64,000 nt of DNA from NCBI RefSeq assembly GCF_014647855.1, contig NZ_BMPZ01000001.1, positions 744,001 through 808,000 of the forward strand, written 5' to 3'. Below the pieces are notes generated by a model that was not told the DNA's origin, did no database searches, and worked only from the letters and a program-made list of their open reading frames with translations. Shown piece by piece: positions 7,870-15,999 of this stretch; positions within the stretch are counted from its first letter, which is position 1; every line of letters starts with the position of its first letter. This stretch comes from Shewanella gelidii. Lineage in GTDB: Bacteria > Pseudomonadota > Gammaproteobacteria > Enterobacterales > Shewanellaceae. A program made the position numbers and the translations under genes.

Positions 7870-8688
7870 ATGCAGCGAGGCTTTCATCAAACCTTCGCTA
7901 AGAAAAAGTCATGGCCTGCACAAATCGCGATATTCACTGTGGTTACACTCGCGCATGCGCTTGTGCTGATGTTGCTGCAACAGCTGTGGCAACCACAGGC
8001 CAAGAACCGAGTCGAACATCCCCAAAAATCTGCGGCCAAACTTCAAGCTTTTCTCTATATTCCGCAACCAAAGCACAACGATAAACGCGCACAAGGGTTA
8101 AAGGCTACGCCAAAAATCAAACCCCAGAAACAGATACAAACAAAACCGACAATTCAGCAGCGCAAACTTGAGCAGAAACCCGTGACATCTGAAGCGTCGC
8201 TAAATGTGCAACTCAAGAAGCAAGTCAGCACCAAAGAGGCAGAAGAGCCTCAAGCGCTTCCCGTTAGAAATACCCGTCGATTTACAAAAAGTTACTTACA
8301 AAAGCAGCGAGAGCGAGCCATTGCAAGCATCAGTAATATGGCATCAAATCAGTACACTCAAAATCGCTCATTGAGTGAAATGGATGGTGAAGTCATCTTT
8401 TTAGATTTGCCCAAGCGCGATCAATGGCAAGCAAGCCGTAGTTTTGATTCAGCAGTTGACCCAAACCGCATCATAAAACAAGGGAATACCTGCTATCGCA
8501 TCGTTAAAAACCCAACGCCAATTAACCCTAACGCCGAGAACTTAGGCTACCCATTTCGCTGTGATGGTAAGACAGATCTAACCGATCTAAAGCTTGCGAT
8601 ACAAAAACGCATCCAAAACATGCAAGGAACTTCCAAACCTAAACCACAGCCACAGCCACAGCCACAGCCACAAAAAAGCGAGCCCTAA
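7870..8688 (+). CDS. Single-span inner membrane protein with Pro/Lys-rich linker (TonB-like architecture)
   Basis: A 272-residue protein. One N-terminal transmembrane segment (about 20-40, IAIFTVVTLAHALVLMLL) is followed by a long basic, Pro/Gln/Lys-rich linker (50-140) and a globular part (about 145-250) with two Cys and a GNTCYRIVKN segment. The tail is K-(PQ)5-KSEP, encoded by a CCACAG hexamer repeat. The layout recalls TonB or a periplasm-spanning anchor, but no exbB/exbD is adjacent and I do not recognise a TonB C-terminal domain. ATG 7870 is used; a TTG at 7852 is possible. The stop codon lies in the loop of the terminator hairpin. The function is unknown. Confidence 0.6.
   Translation: MQRGFHQTFAKKKSWPAQIAIFTVVTLAHALVLMLLQQLWQPQAKNRVEHPQKSAAKLQAFLYIPQPKHNDKRAQGLKATPKIKPQKQIQTKPTIQQRKLEQKPVTSEASLNVQLKKQVSTKEAEEPQALPVRNTRRFTKSYLQKQRERAIASISNMASNQYTQNRSLSEMDGEVIFLDLPKRDQWQASRSFDSAVDPNRIIKQGNTCYRIVKNPTPINPNAENLGYPFRCDGKTDLTDLKLAIQKRIQNMQGTSKPKPQPQPQPQPQKSEP
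8644..8673. repeat. In-frame CCACAG hexanucleotide repeat
   Basis: Four perfect CCACAG copies and one partial copy encode the Pro-Gln tail of the preceding protein. Copy-number change would lengthen or shorten the tail without shifting the frame. Confidence 0.8.
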
Positions 8689-8702
8689 GGCTCGCTCTTT
8701 TC
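8672..8702. terminator. Bidirectional terminator overlapping a stop codon
   Basis: GCGAGCC-CTAA-GGCTCGC with A and T runs on either side. The TAA in the loop is the stop of the TonB-like gene. It also terminates the convergent S9 peptidase gene. Confidence 0.85.
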
Positions 8703-8744
8703 CAACAGAAACTTGCACTCACATCAAATCCACTGAAACAGGAA

Positions 8745-11225
8745 TTATTGTGCTTCGGTCTCTGGATACAGCTTATTCCACCACTCAGGTTGGTTTTTCA
8801 ATTTCAAATCAAACCACGCAATCGTAGTATCCCACCAATCAAATCGAGCTAGGCGCGTATTGATGTGATGATCTTGATTATTAAACTCAACCAGTTCCAC
8901 ATCTTTTCCGAGTAGCTTCAAAGCCGTGTACATATAATGGCTCTCACCAACCGGTACGTTTGTATCGGCATTACCGTGGATGAGTAACAGCGGTGTCGTT
9001 ATTTTATCGGCTTGATAAAGCGGACTTTGCTGAACGTATAGTTCAGGGTTATTCCAAGGGAAACTGCCGCGACTCGCCACACCAGAGTATCCATAGCCCC
9101 ACCAGCCATGGCCCCAATATGCAGAGAGATTACTAATCCCTGCATGGGACATTGACGCGGCAAATATATCGGTTTGCGTTGCCAAATACATGGTCATAAA
9201 GCCACCATAAGACGCCCCCATATTTCCAACTCGCTCGGGGTCAACAAAACTATGGGCATTCAAAAAAGCTTTCGTTCCTTCAATAATATCGTCCGCACTA
9301 TATTTACCCCATGCGTTAACATGGCGACCACTGAACGCTTGGCCATATCCGGTGGCACCGTTCGGTTGCAGTACGTAAACCACATAGCCTTGCGCCGCCC
9401 ATAAGTTAAATGGCCAGCGGCCGGTAAAATGTCGCCCTACCGAGGAGGTTCCGCCGTAATAGTACACAAGCGCAGGGTATTTCTTATTGGCATCAAAGTC
9501 CGCAGGCAAATACACGCGGCCATCAATGTTATGGCCATGCTGATTAACAAAGTCAAAATCTTGGATTTCACCCATTCGAGTGTTGGCATAGCTTTGTTTT
9601 TGACTATCAAACAACAGCTGTTTGCGGCTTGAATTAAGTGTCATTTTATAGGCTTTCTGTGGCACGGTTGCCGAGGTTCCAGCAAACACCAAAGTAGGTT
9701 TAGATTGGTCAACCGCGACGCCAAAGCTGTTTACCATATCCACGCCAGTTTCTAACTTCTTGAAGCGCTTTTTGCTTTTATCAAACAGATACAATGGTGC
9801 ACGGTCCTCATCTTTCACAGTCAAAACCAAGTCGTCATTTTTAAGCTTGGTCATCCCTGTAATCGCTGGGTCGAAACCCTTGCTTAAAGGAGTCAGATTG
9901 CCCTTGTTATCACGCCAATACAGCTGGCCATCATAGTCATTCACTTCAATGCTTGTATCTTGAATGCCAATCCCACCATGAAAACGAGGGCCAGCAGTGA
10001 TATACATGCCATCACCCGCATACAGTGCGCCACTAAAAGTGCGGTACTCACCGATCAAGGTTTCTTTTAAGTCTTTGACGTCCAATTCAATCAACTGGGT
10101 GATCCCATGGGCTGGCTCGGCATAATCGACAGGTGAACGCGTCAGCAATAGCTTGCCTTGGTTTAGATTGCTATCTAAAAAGTCACTACTTAATTTGCTA
10201 TCCGTCAACTGGCGCATAAAACCTGACGCCACGTCGAGTTGAAAAATTTGACTTTGATTACGCCAATAACTCCAACGGTCCTGCAATGCTTGAAAGCGCT
10301 TAGACGTTGCTTTTTCATCGGCTTTAAATGGTTTAGTCCAGTTCAGTAATAAACTATCGCCATACCAATGCAGACCCGACACCTGTTCGATATCATGAGC
10401 AACCACTTGAATTGATAAATCTGCCACATTAAATAATTGAATCTGTTTGCTCGCGACAAATGCGAGTTGCTTGCTATCACTCGACCACGTAGGGTGGCTT
10501 GGACGATGATCTTGCCAGCGATAGATCACGCTGTTGTCTGCCACCTTCCGTAGCTCAGTCACCTGAACCGGCTTATCCCCTTGGCTAGATTGATATTCAA
10601 TGGTGGACTGGAGTAAATATTTGCCATTGGGCGACAGGTCTAGGCGATTAATCACCTTGGCATCATAGAGTTGTTGCGCGGACAAGCGTTGAGTTTTTTG
10701 TGGGCTGAAATCCAGTTGATCAACCTCAGTTTTACCCTGCCAATCTAGCGCAAATGGTGTCTCGGCACCTTTGAGCCCATCGGCAAGCACCAAAACCTGA
10801 TAATCACCCGTAGCAAGCGTTAAACTCACTTCTTTATCAGATTTAATCAACTCACCATTTACATAGACTTGTGGGTTGTCGAGTCCCTTCACCGTTAACG
10901 TGCCTTGTGTAAAGCGGGTCGTTGAAACTGGGAGTCGATAAGCCAACCAGCCCTGACCTTCTGTGCTTTTACTGGCGTCTTCCCAGCGCAGCTTTTGCGA
11001 AAATACTTGCACGGAATCCGCCGGCTTCTGCCCAAGATTACCGGCTAGATTCGCGACCACATTGGCTCGCAATGTATCTGCATGTGCACTTGATGATAAT
11101 GGTGCCGCAATAGGCGATTGAACCGGTCCTAAACGCTGAATATGGTCAAGATCTATGTCGGCGGCATGCGCGACGCCACTAATCGCGATAGCAAAACCTA
11201 GCGCACCCAGAGTGAAAGCTTTCAT
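8745..11225 (-). CDS. Secreted S9-family (prolyl oligopeptidase/DPP-IV-like) serine peptidase
   Basis: The 826-residue protein begins with a Sec signal peptide (MKAFTLGALGFAIAISGVAHA). A beta-propeller-like region (about 170-560) carries WD-like segments (LDLSPNGKYLL and HPTWSSDSKQLAFVA). The alpha/beta-hydrolase domain (about 570-820) has the nucleophile in GASYGGF (S672), the acid in HGNADTNVP (D754) and a His in NQDHHI (H786/H787). The family cleaves dipeptides or short peptides, often after proline; it is probably periplasmic or surface-exposed and feeds on protein. Start choice is supported by AAAGGATG upstream of ATG 11225. It is a monocistronic gene. All catalytic residues are present, so activity is expected. 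Confidence 0.93.
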   Translation of the reverse strand: MKAFTLGALGFAIAISGVAHAADIDLDHIQRLGPVQSPIAAPLSSSAHADTLRANVVANLAGNLGQKPADSVQVFSQKLRWEDASKSTEGQGWLAYRLPVSTTRFTQGTLTVKGLDNPQVYVNGELIKSDKEVSLTLATGDYQVLVLADGLKGAETPFALDWQGKTEVDQLDFSPQKTQRLSAQQLYDAKVINRLDLSPNGKYLLQSTIEYQSSQGDKPVQVTELRKVADNSVIYRWQDHRPSHPTWSSDSKQLAFVASKQIQLFNVADLSIQVVAHDIEQVSGLHWYGDSLLLNWTKPFKADEKATSKRFQALQDRWSYWRNQSQIFQLDVASGFMRQLTDSKLSSDFLDSNLNQGKLLLTRSPVDYAEPAHGITQLIELDVKDLKETLIGEYRTFSGALYAGDGMYITAGPRFHGGIGIQDTSIEVNDYDGQLYWRDNKGNLTPLSKGFDPAITGMTKLKNDDLVLTVKDEDRAPLYLFDKSKKRFKKLETGVDMVNSFGVAVDQSKPTLVFAGTSATVPQKAYKMTLNSSRKQLLFDSQKQSYANTRMGEIQDFDFVNQHGHNIDGRVYLPADFDANKKYPALVYYYGGTSSVGRHFTGRWPFNLWAAQGYVVYVLQPNGATGYGQAFSGRHVNAWGKYSADDIIEGTKAFLNAHSFVDPERVGNMGASYGGFMTMYLATQTDIFAASMSHAGISNLSAYWGHGWWGYGYSGVASRGSFPWNNPELYVQQSPLYQADKITTPLLLIHGNADTNVPVGESHYMYTALKLLGKDVELVEFNNQDHHINTRLARFDWWDTTIAWFDLKLKNQPEWWNKLYPETEAQ

Positions 11226-11523
11226 GAAGCATCCTTTTTTAGTTATTTGTATCGATTTTTGGCGGTGGTTATCTGATGGTTATCGGAAACTTTTATGGCA
11301 CACAGTGTGACAAAAATGATCAATGAATGCATCCGGTTTTGACTCCCACGCCAATGGAGAACACCGATAAAAGTGTAAAGAAACGTTAGAGCAAGGGAAT
11401 AAAATTGACAGGGTAGAACGAACCCTCTACCCTGCAGGCACAACTGCTGGTTTTCAAGGCTCGCCAATTGAGAAAAGCCAAGGATTCACAGCACGACTTT
11501 AGTTAGGGTTCATTAATAAAAAC

Positions 11524-12039
11524 ATGTTAAAAAAACAAATTGCCGAAAGTTTAGAGCAAGCATTTAGCGAACTTGGCTTTGCAGAGCCTAGCGTCGCACA
11601 GCTCAAAAACGCTTGCGGCGTTAGCCTAAGAACCCTGTATAAGCATTATCCATCAAAAGAAGCCATGATCGTGGCAGCCCTAGAGCATCGCCACCAACGC
11701 TATCTACGCTTCCTGTTAGAAGATTCTCCATCCGCAGGAACAGATGCTGTGTTACATATCTTTAGCCAGCTCAATCAATGGATGAATGACTTTGCGCCGA
11801 ATGGATGTATGTCGATGAACGCCATCGCAGCCTTTCCAGAACACAAGCTTATTCTGCAAACGGTTCAACAACATAAAGAAGCCGTACGCAATTTTTTAGG
11901 CGAGCAGAGTTTACGGACAGGTCTCGCCACCCAATTGTTTCTACTCCATGAGAGTGTCTCTTGCACTTGGCCTTTACTCGGCGAGCAAGCAACAGACGCA
12001 GCCAAACAAACCATTTCATCGCTATTTAAAGAAGGCTGA
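11524..12039 (+). CDS. TetR-family transcriptional regulator
   Basis: A 171-residue protein with an N-terminal TetR DNA-binding domain (about 4-50; the turn ACGVSLRTLYKHYPSKEAM is diagnostic) and a short alpha-helical ligand domain. It is shorter than the usual 190-210 residues but appears complete. Its TGA ends one base before the ATG of the oxidoreductase gene at 12041, so the two form an operon and are translationally coupled. The normal reading is that the regulator represses both itself and the oxidoreductase. The inducer is unknown. No clear palindrome was identified just upstream of 11524, where the leader is AT-rich. Confidence 0.88.
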   Translation: MLKKQIAESLEQAFSELGFAEPSVAQLKNACGVSLRTLYKHYPSKEAMIVAALEHRHQRYLRFLLEDSPSAGTDAVLHIFSQLNQWMNDFAPNGCMSMNAIAAFPEHKLILQTVQQHKEAVRNFLGEQSLRTGLATQLFLLHESVSCTWPLLGEQATDAAKQTISSLFKEG

Positions 12040-12040
12040 C

Positions 12041-13099
12041 ATGTCCAACATCCCCACCACAATGAAAGGTGTACAGCTCATCGGCCACGGTGACATCGAA
12101 ATGCTTGAGTACCGAGAAGACCTCAAAATGCCTATCCCAAGGGAACATGAAGTGTTAATCCGTGTCTCTGCCGCTGGTATCAATAATACAGACATCAATA
12201 CCCGACTCGCTTGGTATTCAAAAGGGGATCATCAGTGTGAAGATGCCAGCTGGAATGGGCACGCCCTCAAGCTCCCACTCATTCAAGGCGCAGATGTTTG
12301 TGGCGAAATTGTCGCTGTAGGCAAAGCCGTCGACACCGCTCGAATCGGGGAGCGCGTCTTAATCGAGCCATGTTTGAGCGATGTCAACGGTACGACCATG
12401 AACCCACCTTGGTATTTCGGTTCCGAATGCAATGGCGGTTTTGCAGAATATACCGTCGTGTCAGCCAAACACGCGTACTCTGTACAATCTTCATTGAGCG
12501 ATGCAGAACTGGCTTCATTTCCCTGCTCATATTCAACAGCTGAAAACCTGTTAACTAGAGCGGCGGTGACCCAAGACGATCATGTTTTAATTTCTGGCGC
12601 ATCCGGGGGCGTCGGCTCTGCTGCGATTCAATTAGCGAAAGCTCGTGGCGCACAGGTCACGGCAATCACCAGCCCAAGTAAAGCATCAAGCTTACTCGAA
12701 CTTGGAGCAGACCGAGCCATAGACAGAAACCACAACCTTGTGAACACCCTACAAAAGAATAGTGTCGATGTCGTGATTGATTTGGTTGCTGGAGCGCAAT
12801 GGTCACAATTTTTAGACGTACTCAAACCCAAAGGCCGTTATGCAGTTGCGGGTGCTATCGGCGGCGAAATGGTGACGCTAGATGTGCGCACCTTGTATCT
12901 CAAAGATTTAAGCTTCTTTGGCTGCACCGTCTTAGAACCTGAAGTTTTCGGTCACCTGATACAACATATTGAACAAGGTCATGTTAAACCTTTAATTGCT
13001 AAAACTTTCGCACTTGAAGAGATCAAACTGGCGCAACAGACTTTTCAACAAAAAGCTTATGTTGGCAAAATGGTACTTACGGTCAAGCATGCAACTTAA
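12041..13099 (+). CDS. Medium-chain alcohol dehydrogenase/quinone-reductase-like oxidoreductase
   Basis: The 352-residue protein starts MSNIPTTMKGVQLIGHG. The N-terminal GroES-like domain has VLIRVSAAGINNTDINTR and GADVCGEIVAVGK. The Rossmann fold shows HVLISGASGGVGSAAIQLAK (about 187-206). Family members reduce carbonyls, enals or quinones with NAD(P)H. Some catalytic-zinc positions are not obvious, although Cys residues occur at the GADVCG and SECNGG segments, so either a zinc ADH-like or zeta-crystallin-like enzyme is possible. It is the second gene of an operon with the TetR regulator. An inverted repeat (13150-13172, GAGGATC/GATCCTC) downstream may end the transcript. Confidence 0.85.
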   Translation: MSNIPTTMKGVQLIGHGDIEMLEYREDLKMPIPREHEVLIRVSAAGINNTDINTRLAWYSKGDHQCEDASWNGHALKLPLIQGADVCGEIVAVGKAVDTARIGERVLIEPCLSDVNGTTMNPPWYFGSECNGGFAEYTVVSAKHAYSVQSSLSDAELASFPCSYSTAENLLTRAAVTQDDHVLISGASGGVGSAAIQLAKARGAQVTAITSPSKASSLLELGADRAIDRNHNLVNTLQKNSVDVVIDLVAGAQWSQFLDVLKPKGRYAVAGAIGGEMVTLDVRTLYLKDLSFFGCTVLEPEVFGHLIQHIEQGHVKPLIAKTFALEEIKLAQQTFQQKAYVGKMVLTVKHAT

Positions 13100-13315
13100 C
13101 CTCTACCGTGAAGCGCGCAGCAGGATCGGCTTTCGCACTTGAATCATAAACGAGGATCAACGAATCGATCCTCCGGTTTATATAAGACGCTTGCGATCAC
13201 TGACGACACTGTTGCCCATTTCTTCCTCTGCGCTTTTGAGCAGCATGACGTGCCGGTAGGGTCGAACATTCAACAATAACGCCGACCCAGGATGATCAAA
13301 GAGTTTTGCTAATAT

Positions 13316-14179
13316 TTAGCGTTTAAAGCCAAACTTGCCATTATCATTTTTTGACTCTGACTTTGGTAAAATCGTCTCAATGGTGTCCCAATGCTCTACA
13401 ATTTTTCCCTGTTCTAAGCGAAACAGATCGTAAAAAGCGACATGCTGCTGCATAAACTGGCCTTCACTCACCGACAACACAAAATTGCCCTCGCCAATCA
13501 CCAAGTGATTTTGTTGGTACACCATCGGCATCCCCGCTTCAGCAAGCGCCTTCAATGCAACACCTAAACCTTGCAAACCATCGGCAACCGCAACATTGTG
13601 TTGAATATAGTCGTGCTCTTTATCACCAATAAAGCGCCCAATCTCCGCCATCTTCCCTTGGATCAAAATCGTCTGCACAAACTCGCTCACTAGGCTTTTA
13701 TTGGCTGCCGTTTTTTCCAAGTCAGTCACCTCTGTGGCACCATCAAATTGCGTTCGCCCACTTGGATTTGGCGCAGCAACTGGCTGCAAATTATCCCAAT
13801 GCTCGACGATCAATCCTTCTTCAAAACGGAAAATATCAAACCCAGCTTGCTCACCAAAAAAGTTATATTCAGTATGGAGAGCCACATACTCACCATCTTG
13901 AATCGTGCGTTTAACTTGGGCCTTAGCACTTCCCTTAGGGAGTTGTTGTAATACGGCAGCAAAGCCAGCCAAACCATCCGCTACGGCTAAATTGTGCTGA
14001 ACATAGTGCTCTGGATTTATATATGACACGGCAAGGGGATCACCCGTTTCAATACTGGAAATAACCGCTACGGCTTTGTCCCGATTGGTTAAGGGCTCGG
14101 CATGCGCGATTGCGGAGGCCCCGAGTGCTGTTGTCGCCACAATTGCGGCTGCGATTTTGCGAGTATGCTTGTTCATCAT
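13316..14179 (-). CDS. Secreted protein with two SnoaL/NTF2-like domains
   Basis: A 287-residue protein with a Sec signal peptide (MNKHTRKIAAAIVATTALGASAIAHA) and two related halves. Half one has YVQHNLAVADGLAGF...FDIFRFEEGLIVEHWDNLQ; half two has YIQHNVAVADGLQGL...YDLFRLEQGKIVEHWDTIE. Each half is a SnoaL-like NTF2 fold, normally a homodimer subunit, so this is an internal duplication making a pseudo-dimer. Such folds act as small isomerases, hydrolases or binding proteins; no substrate can be named. AGAGGA lies just upstream of ATG 14179 (a second ATG follows at 14176), which excludes the longer frame starting at 14206. The AraC gene upstream reads the same way and may control it. Confidence 0.8.
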   Translation of the reverse strand: MMNKHTRKIAAAIVATTALGASAIAHAEPLTNRDKAVAVISSIETGDPLAVSYINPEHYVQHNLAVADGLAGFAAVLQQLPKGSAKAQVKRTIQDGEYVALHTEYNFFGEQAGFDIFRFEEGLIVEHWDNLQPVAAPNPSGRTQFDGATEVTDLEKTAANKSLVSEFVQTILIQGKMAEIGRFIGDKEHDYIQHNVAVADGLQGLGVALKALAEAGMPMVYQQNHLVIGEGNFVLSVSEGQFMQQHVAFYDLFRLEQGKIVEHWDTIETILPKSESKNDNGKFGFKR

Positions 14180-14297
14180 GTTGTCCTCTGATTTGCTTGC
14201 GGACAATCATAGAAACGAATCAAACAGCAGTCTTTGTCAAAGTGAGTCGGAAAATGGTCAATATCGAACTTCAGGGGTAAATAGCGCCTAAATGCCT

Positions 14298-15176
14298 TTA
14301 AAGTTGTACGTTCTCAAACTGTTTTTGAAATTGGCTGGGTGTCATTTGGGTTTGATTTTTAAAGTACTTCACAAAGTTGCTAGCATCTTCAAAACCAAAA
14401 TCGAAAGCAATCTGCTGGGTTGCGACTCGCCCAACCACCAAGCGGCGTTTCATTTCAATCGTGACAAATGCATCGATCATCTGCTTCGCCGTCAGATCGG
14501 TGGCGAGCTTACAAATGATATTCAACGTTTTGTACGTAGTGCCAATTTGCGTCGCGTACCAGTTTGCATCTCGAATACGCTCATAATTGACTTGCAGCAA
14601 ATCAAAGAAGTTAGCCAGCTTAACGCTTTGCTCCTGTGATAGCAGATCATGGCGCTCTTCAGGACGTAGGCGGTGTAACATCAACGAAAAAGAGCAAAAT
14701 AGGTACATGACGATGAGCGGATCTCGGCGCTCACGAGAAACCTCTTTTAAGACTTCCTCAATCATGCTTTTTGCACTTTGACAGCTTGATTCGTCGAGCA
14801 GTAACACTGGGGAACGAGCTTGATTGAGGTGTGTGGGGGTGTAATTTGGCAACCGCATATTGGCATGAACTTGATCTAAAAAAGCCTGGGTAAAGATGAT
14901 GACCTTTCCAGCTGGGTTCCCAGAAAAATCAAATGCATGAACTTGCTCTCTACGCACAAAAATAATGCTGCCGGACTCAAACGGATACGATTTGAAATCC
15001 ACCATATGCACACCTTGGCCCCGCTCAATAAAGACCATCATAAAAAAGGTAATTCGATGTGGGTTCTGCGGCGAGTGCGCGCTTACGTCTCGCTGTGCAA
15101 GTGTCTCTAAATCAAAAATCTCCAACTCAGCATCATTAGATTTTTCATAATTGAATCCGATCGTCGGTACCTGCAT
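14298..15176 (-). CDS. AraC-family transcriptional regulator
   Basis: A 292-residue protein. The N-terminal half is a cupin-like effector domain (HRITFFMMVFIERGQGVHMVDF...GSIIFVRREQVHAFDF). The C-terminal half (about 190-290) is the AraC/XylS double helix-turn-helix, ending GFEDASNFVKYFKNQTQMTPSQFQKQF. Length and domains are complete. It lies in line with the secreted SnoaL-type gene downstream (118-bp gap) and the secreted 200-residue protein upstream (81-bp gap). All three read leftward, so a small regulator/secreted-protein cluster is likely. The ligand is unknown. Confidence 0.88.
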   Translation of the reverse strand: MQVPTIGFNYEKSNDAELEIFDLETLAQRDVSAHSPQNPHRITFFMMVFIERGQGVHMVDFKSYPFESGSIIFVRREQVHAFDFSGNPAGKVIIFTQAFLDQVHANMRLPNYTPTHLNQARSPVLLLDESSCQSAKSMIEEVLKEVSRERRDPLIVMYLFCSFSLMLHRLRPEERHDLLSQEQSVKLANFFDLLQVNYERIRDANWYATQIGTTYKTLNIICKLATDLTAKQMIDAFVTIEMKRRLVVGRVATQQIAFDFGFEDASNFVKYFKNQTQMTPSQFQKQFENVQL

Positions 15177-15257
15177 GAGTCACCTATTCCTTCACCACTT
15201 AGGACATAAACAGAGGATAGCGTCGGTCCAAATAACCCCGCGCGAGCCAGCCAAGAA

Positions 15258-15860
15258 CTATTCATGCCCCCAAGGTGCTTGAGGAAGAGGCATCTCTTTT
15301 GATAGGTCAAACTCGACTTTAAAATCTCGACCTTGGCGGAACATTCGGTAACTAAACGTATGGGCTGTAACCCCCATCTGCCAAGTATTGGTAATCGATG
15401 CCTTCAAGCCATTCGCAAGGAAGTTTTCAATCGAAGCCTGATCAACTGGGAAAGATTGTAATGACGCAGTGCCACCGTTTTGCGTATCTCCACCATACAT
15501 GGTCACTGCATCGATGCTGCCATCTTTATGTCGATGATCATGCTTTAATCGCAGTCCGCCTTCCGTTTGGGTCAATACCCAAGTGCGAGATCGGTCTTCA
15601 CCCACGTGGAAGGGAATTTTTAACTGGGTTTCGTGGCATTCGCGGACATGCATCAGCAGCTTCTGTTGCGCAAATTTGGCATCAGCAGCATCGGTTGAAA
15701 CCACTTGGCCGGCAAAAGCCTTGCCACATAAACTGGCTAGCCGCTCAAAAAATTGCACTTGCTGTGCATTGGCTGCCACGCTTACCGACGGACTCATCCC
15801 AATCACAACAGCAGTGGTCATTCCGATTTTCGTCAGTAAGTTATTTGGTATTTTGGTCAT
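15258..15860 (-). CDS. Secreted protein of unknown function (about 200 residues)
   Basis: The ATG has an excellent AAGGAG ribosome binding site seven bases upstream. The protein has a signal peptide (ending about residue 30 after VSVAANA). Its mature domain contains QQVQFFERLASLCGKAFAGQ, a His-rich stretch (LKHDHRHKDGS) and ITNTWQMGVTAHTFSYRMF near the end. Two Cys (in SLCGK and RECHE) could form a disulfide. I recall similar secreted proteins annotated only as hypothetical and cannot name a family with confidence. It is probably cotranscribed with the AraC gene downstream. Confidence 0.7.
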   Translation of the reverse strand: MTKIPNNLLTKIGMTTAVVIGMSPSVSVAANAQQVQFFERLASLCGKAFAGQVVSTDAADAKFAQQKLLMHVRECHETQLKIPFHVGEDRSRTWVLTQTEGGLRLKHDHRHKDGSIDAVTMYGGDTQNGGTASLQSFPVDQASIENFLANGLKASITNTWQMGVTAHTFSYRMFRQGRDFKVEFDLSKEMPLPQAPWGHE

Positions 15861-15999
15861 AGTGACTCTCCTTGGATGCTACGCAGCATAGCAAACTGGG
15901 GCTCATGCTGGCCACAAGCCTTCACCGCTGCCAAAATAAATACTGCAGCGAACTTGCGGGTAAACCGTTAGTGTACGTTGCCGCCAATAAATGGCAACG

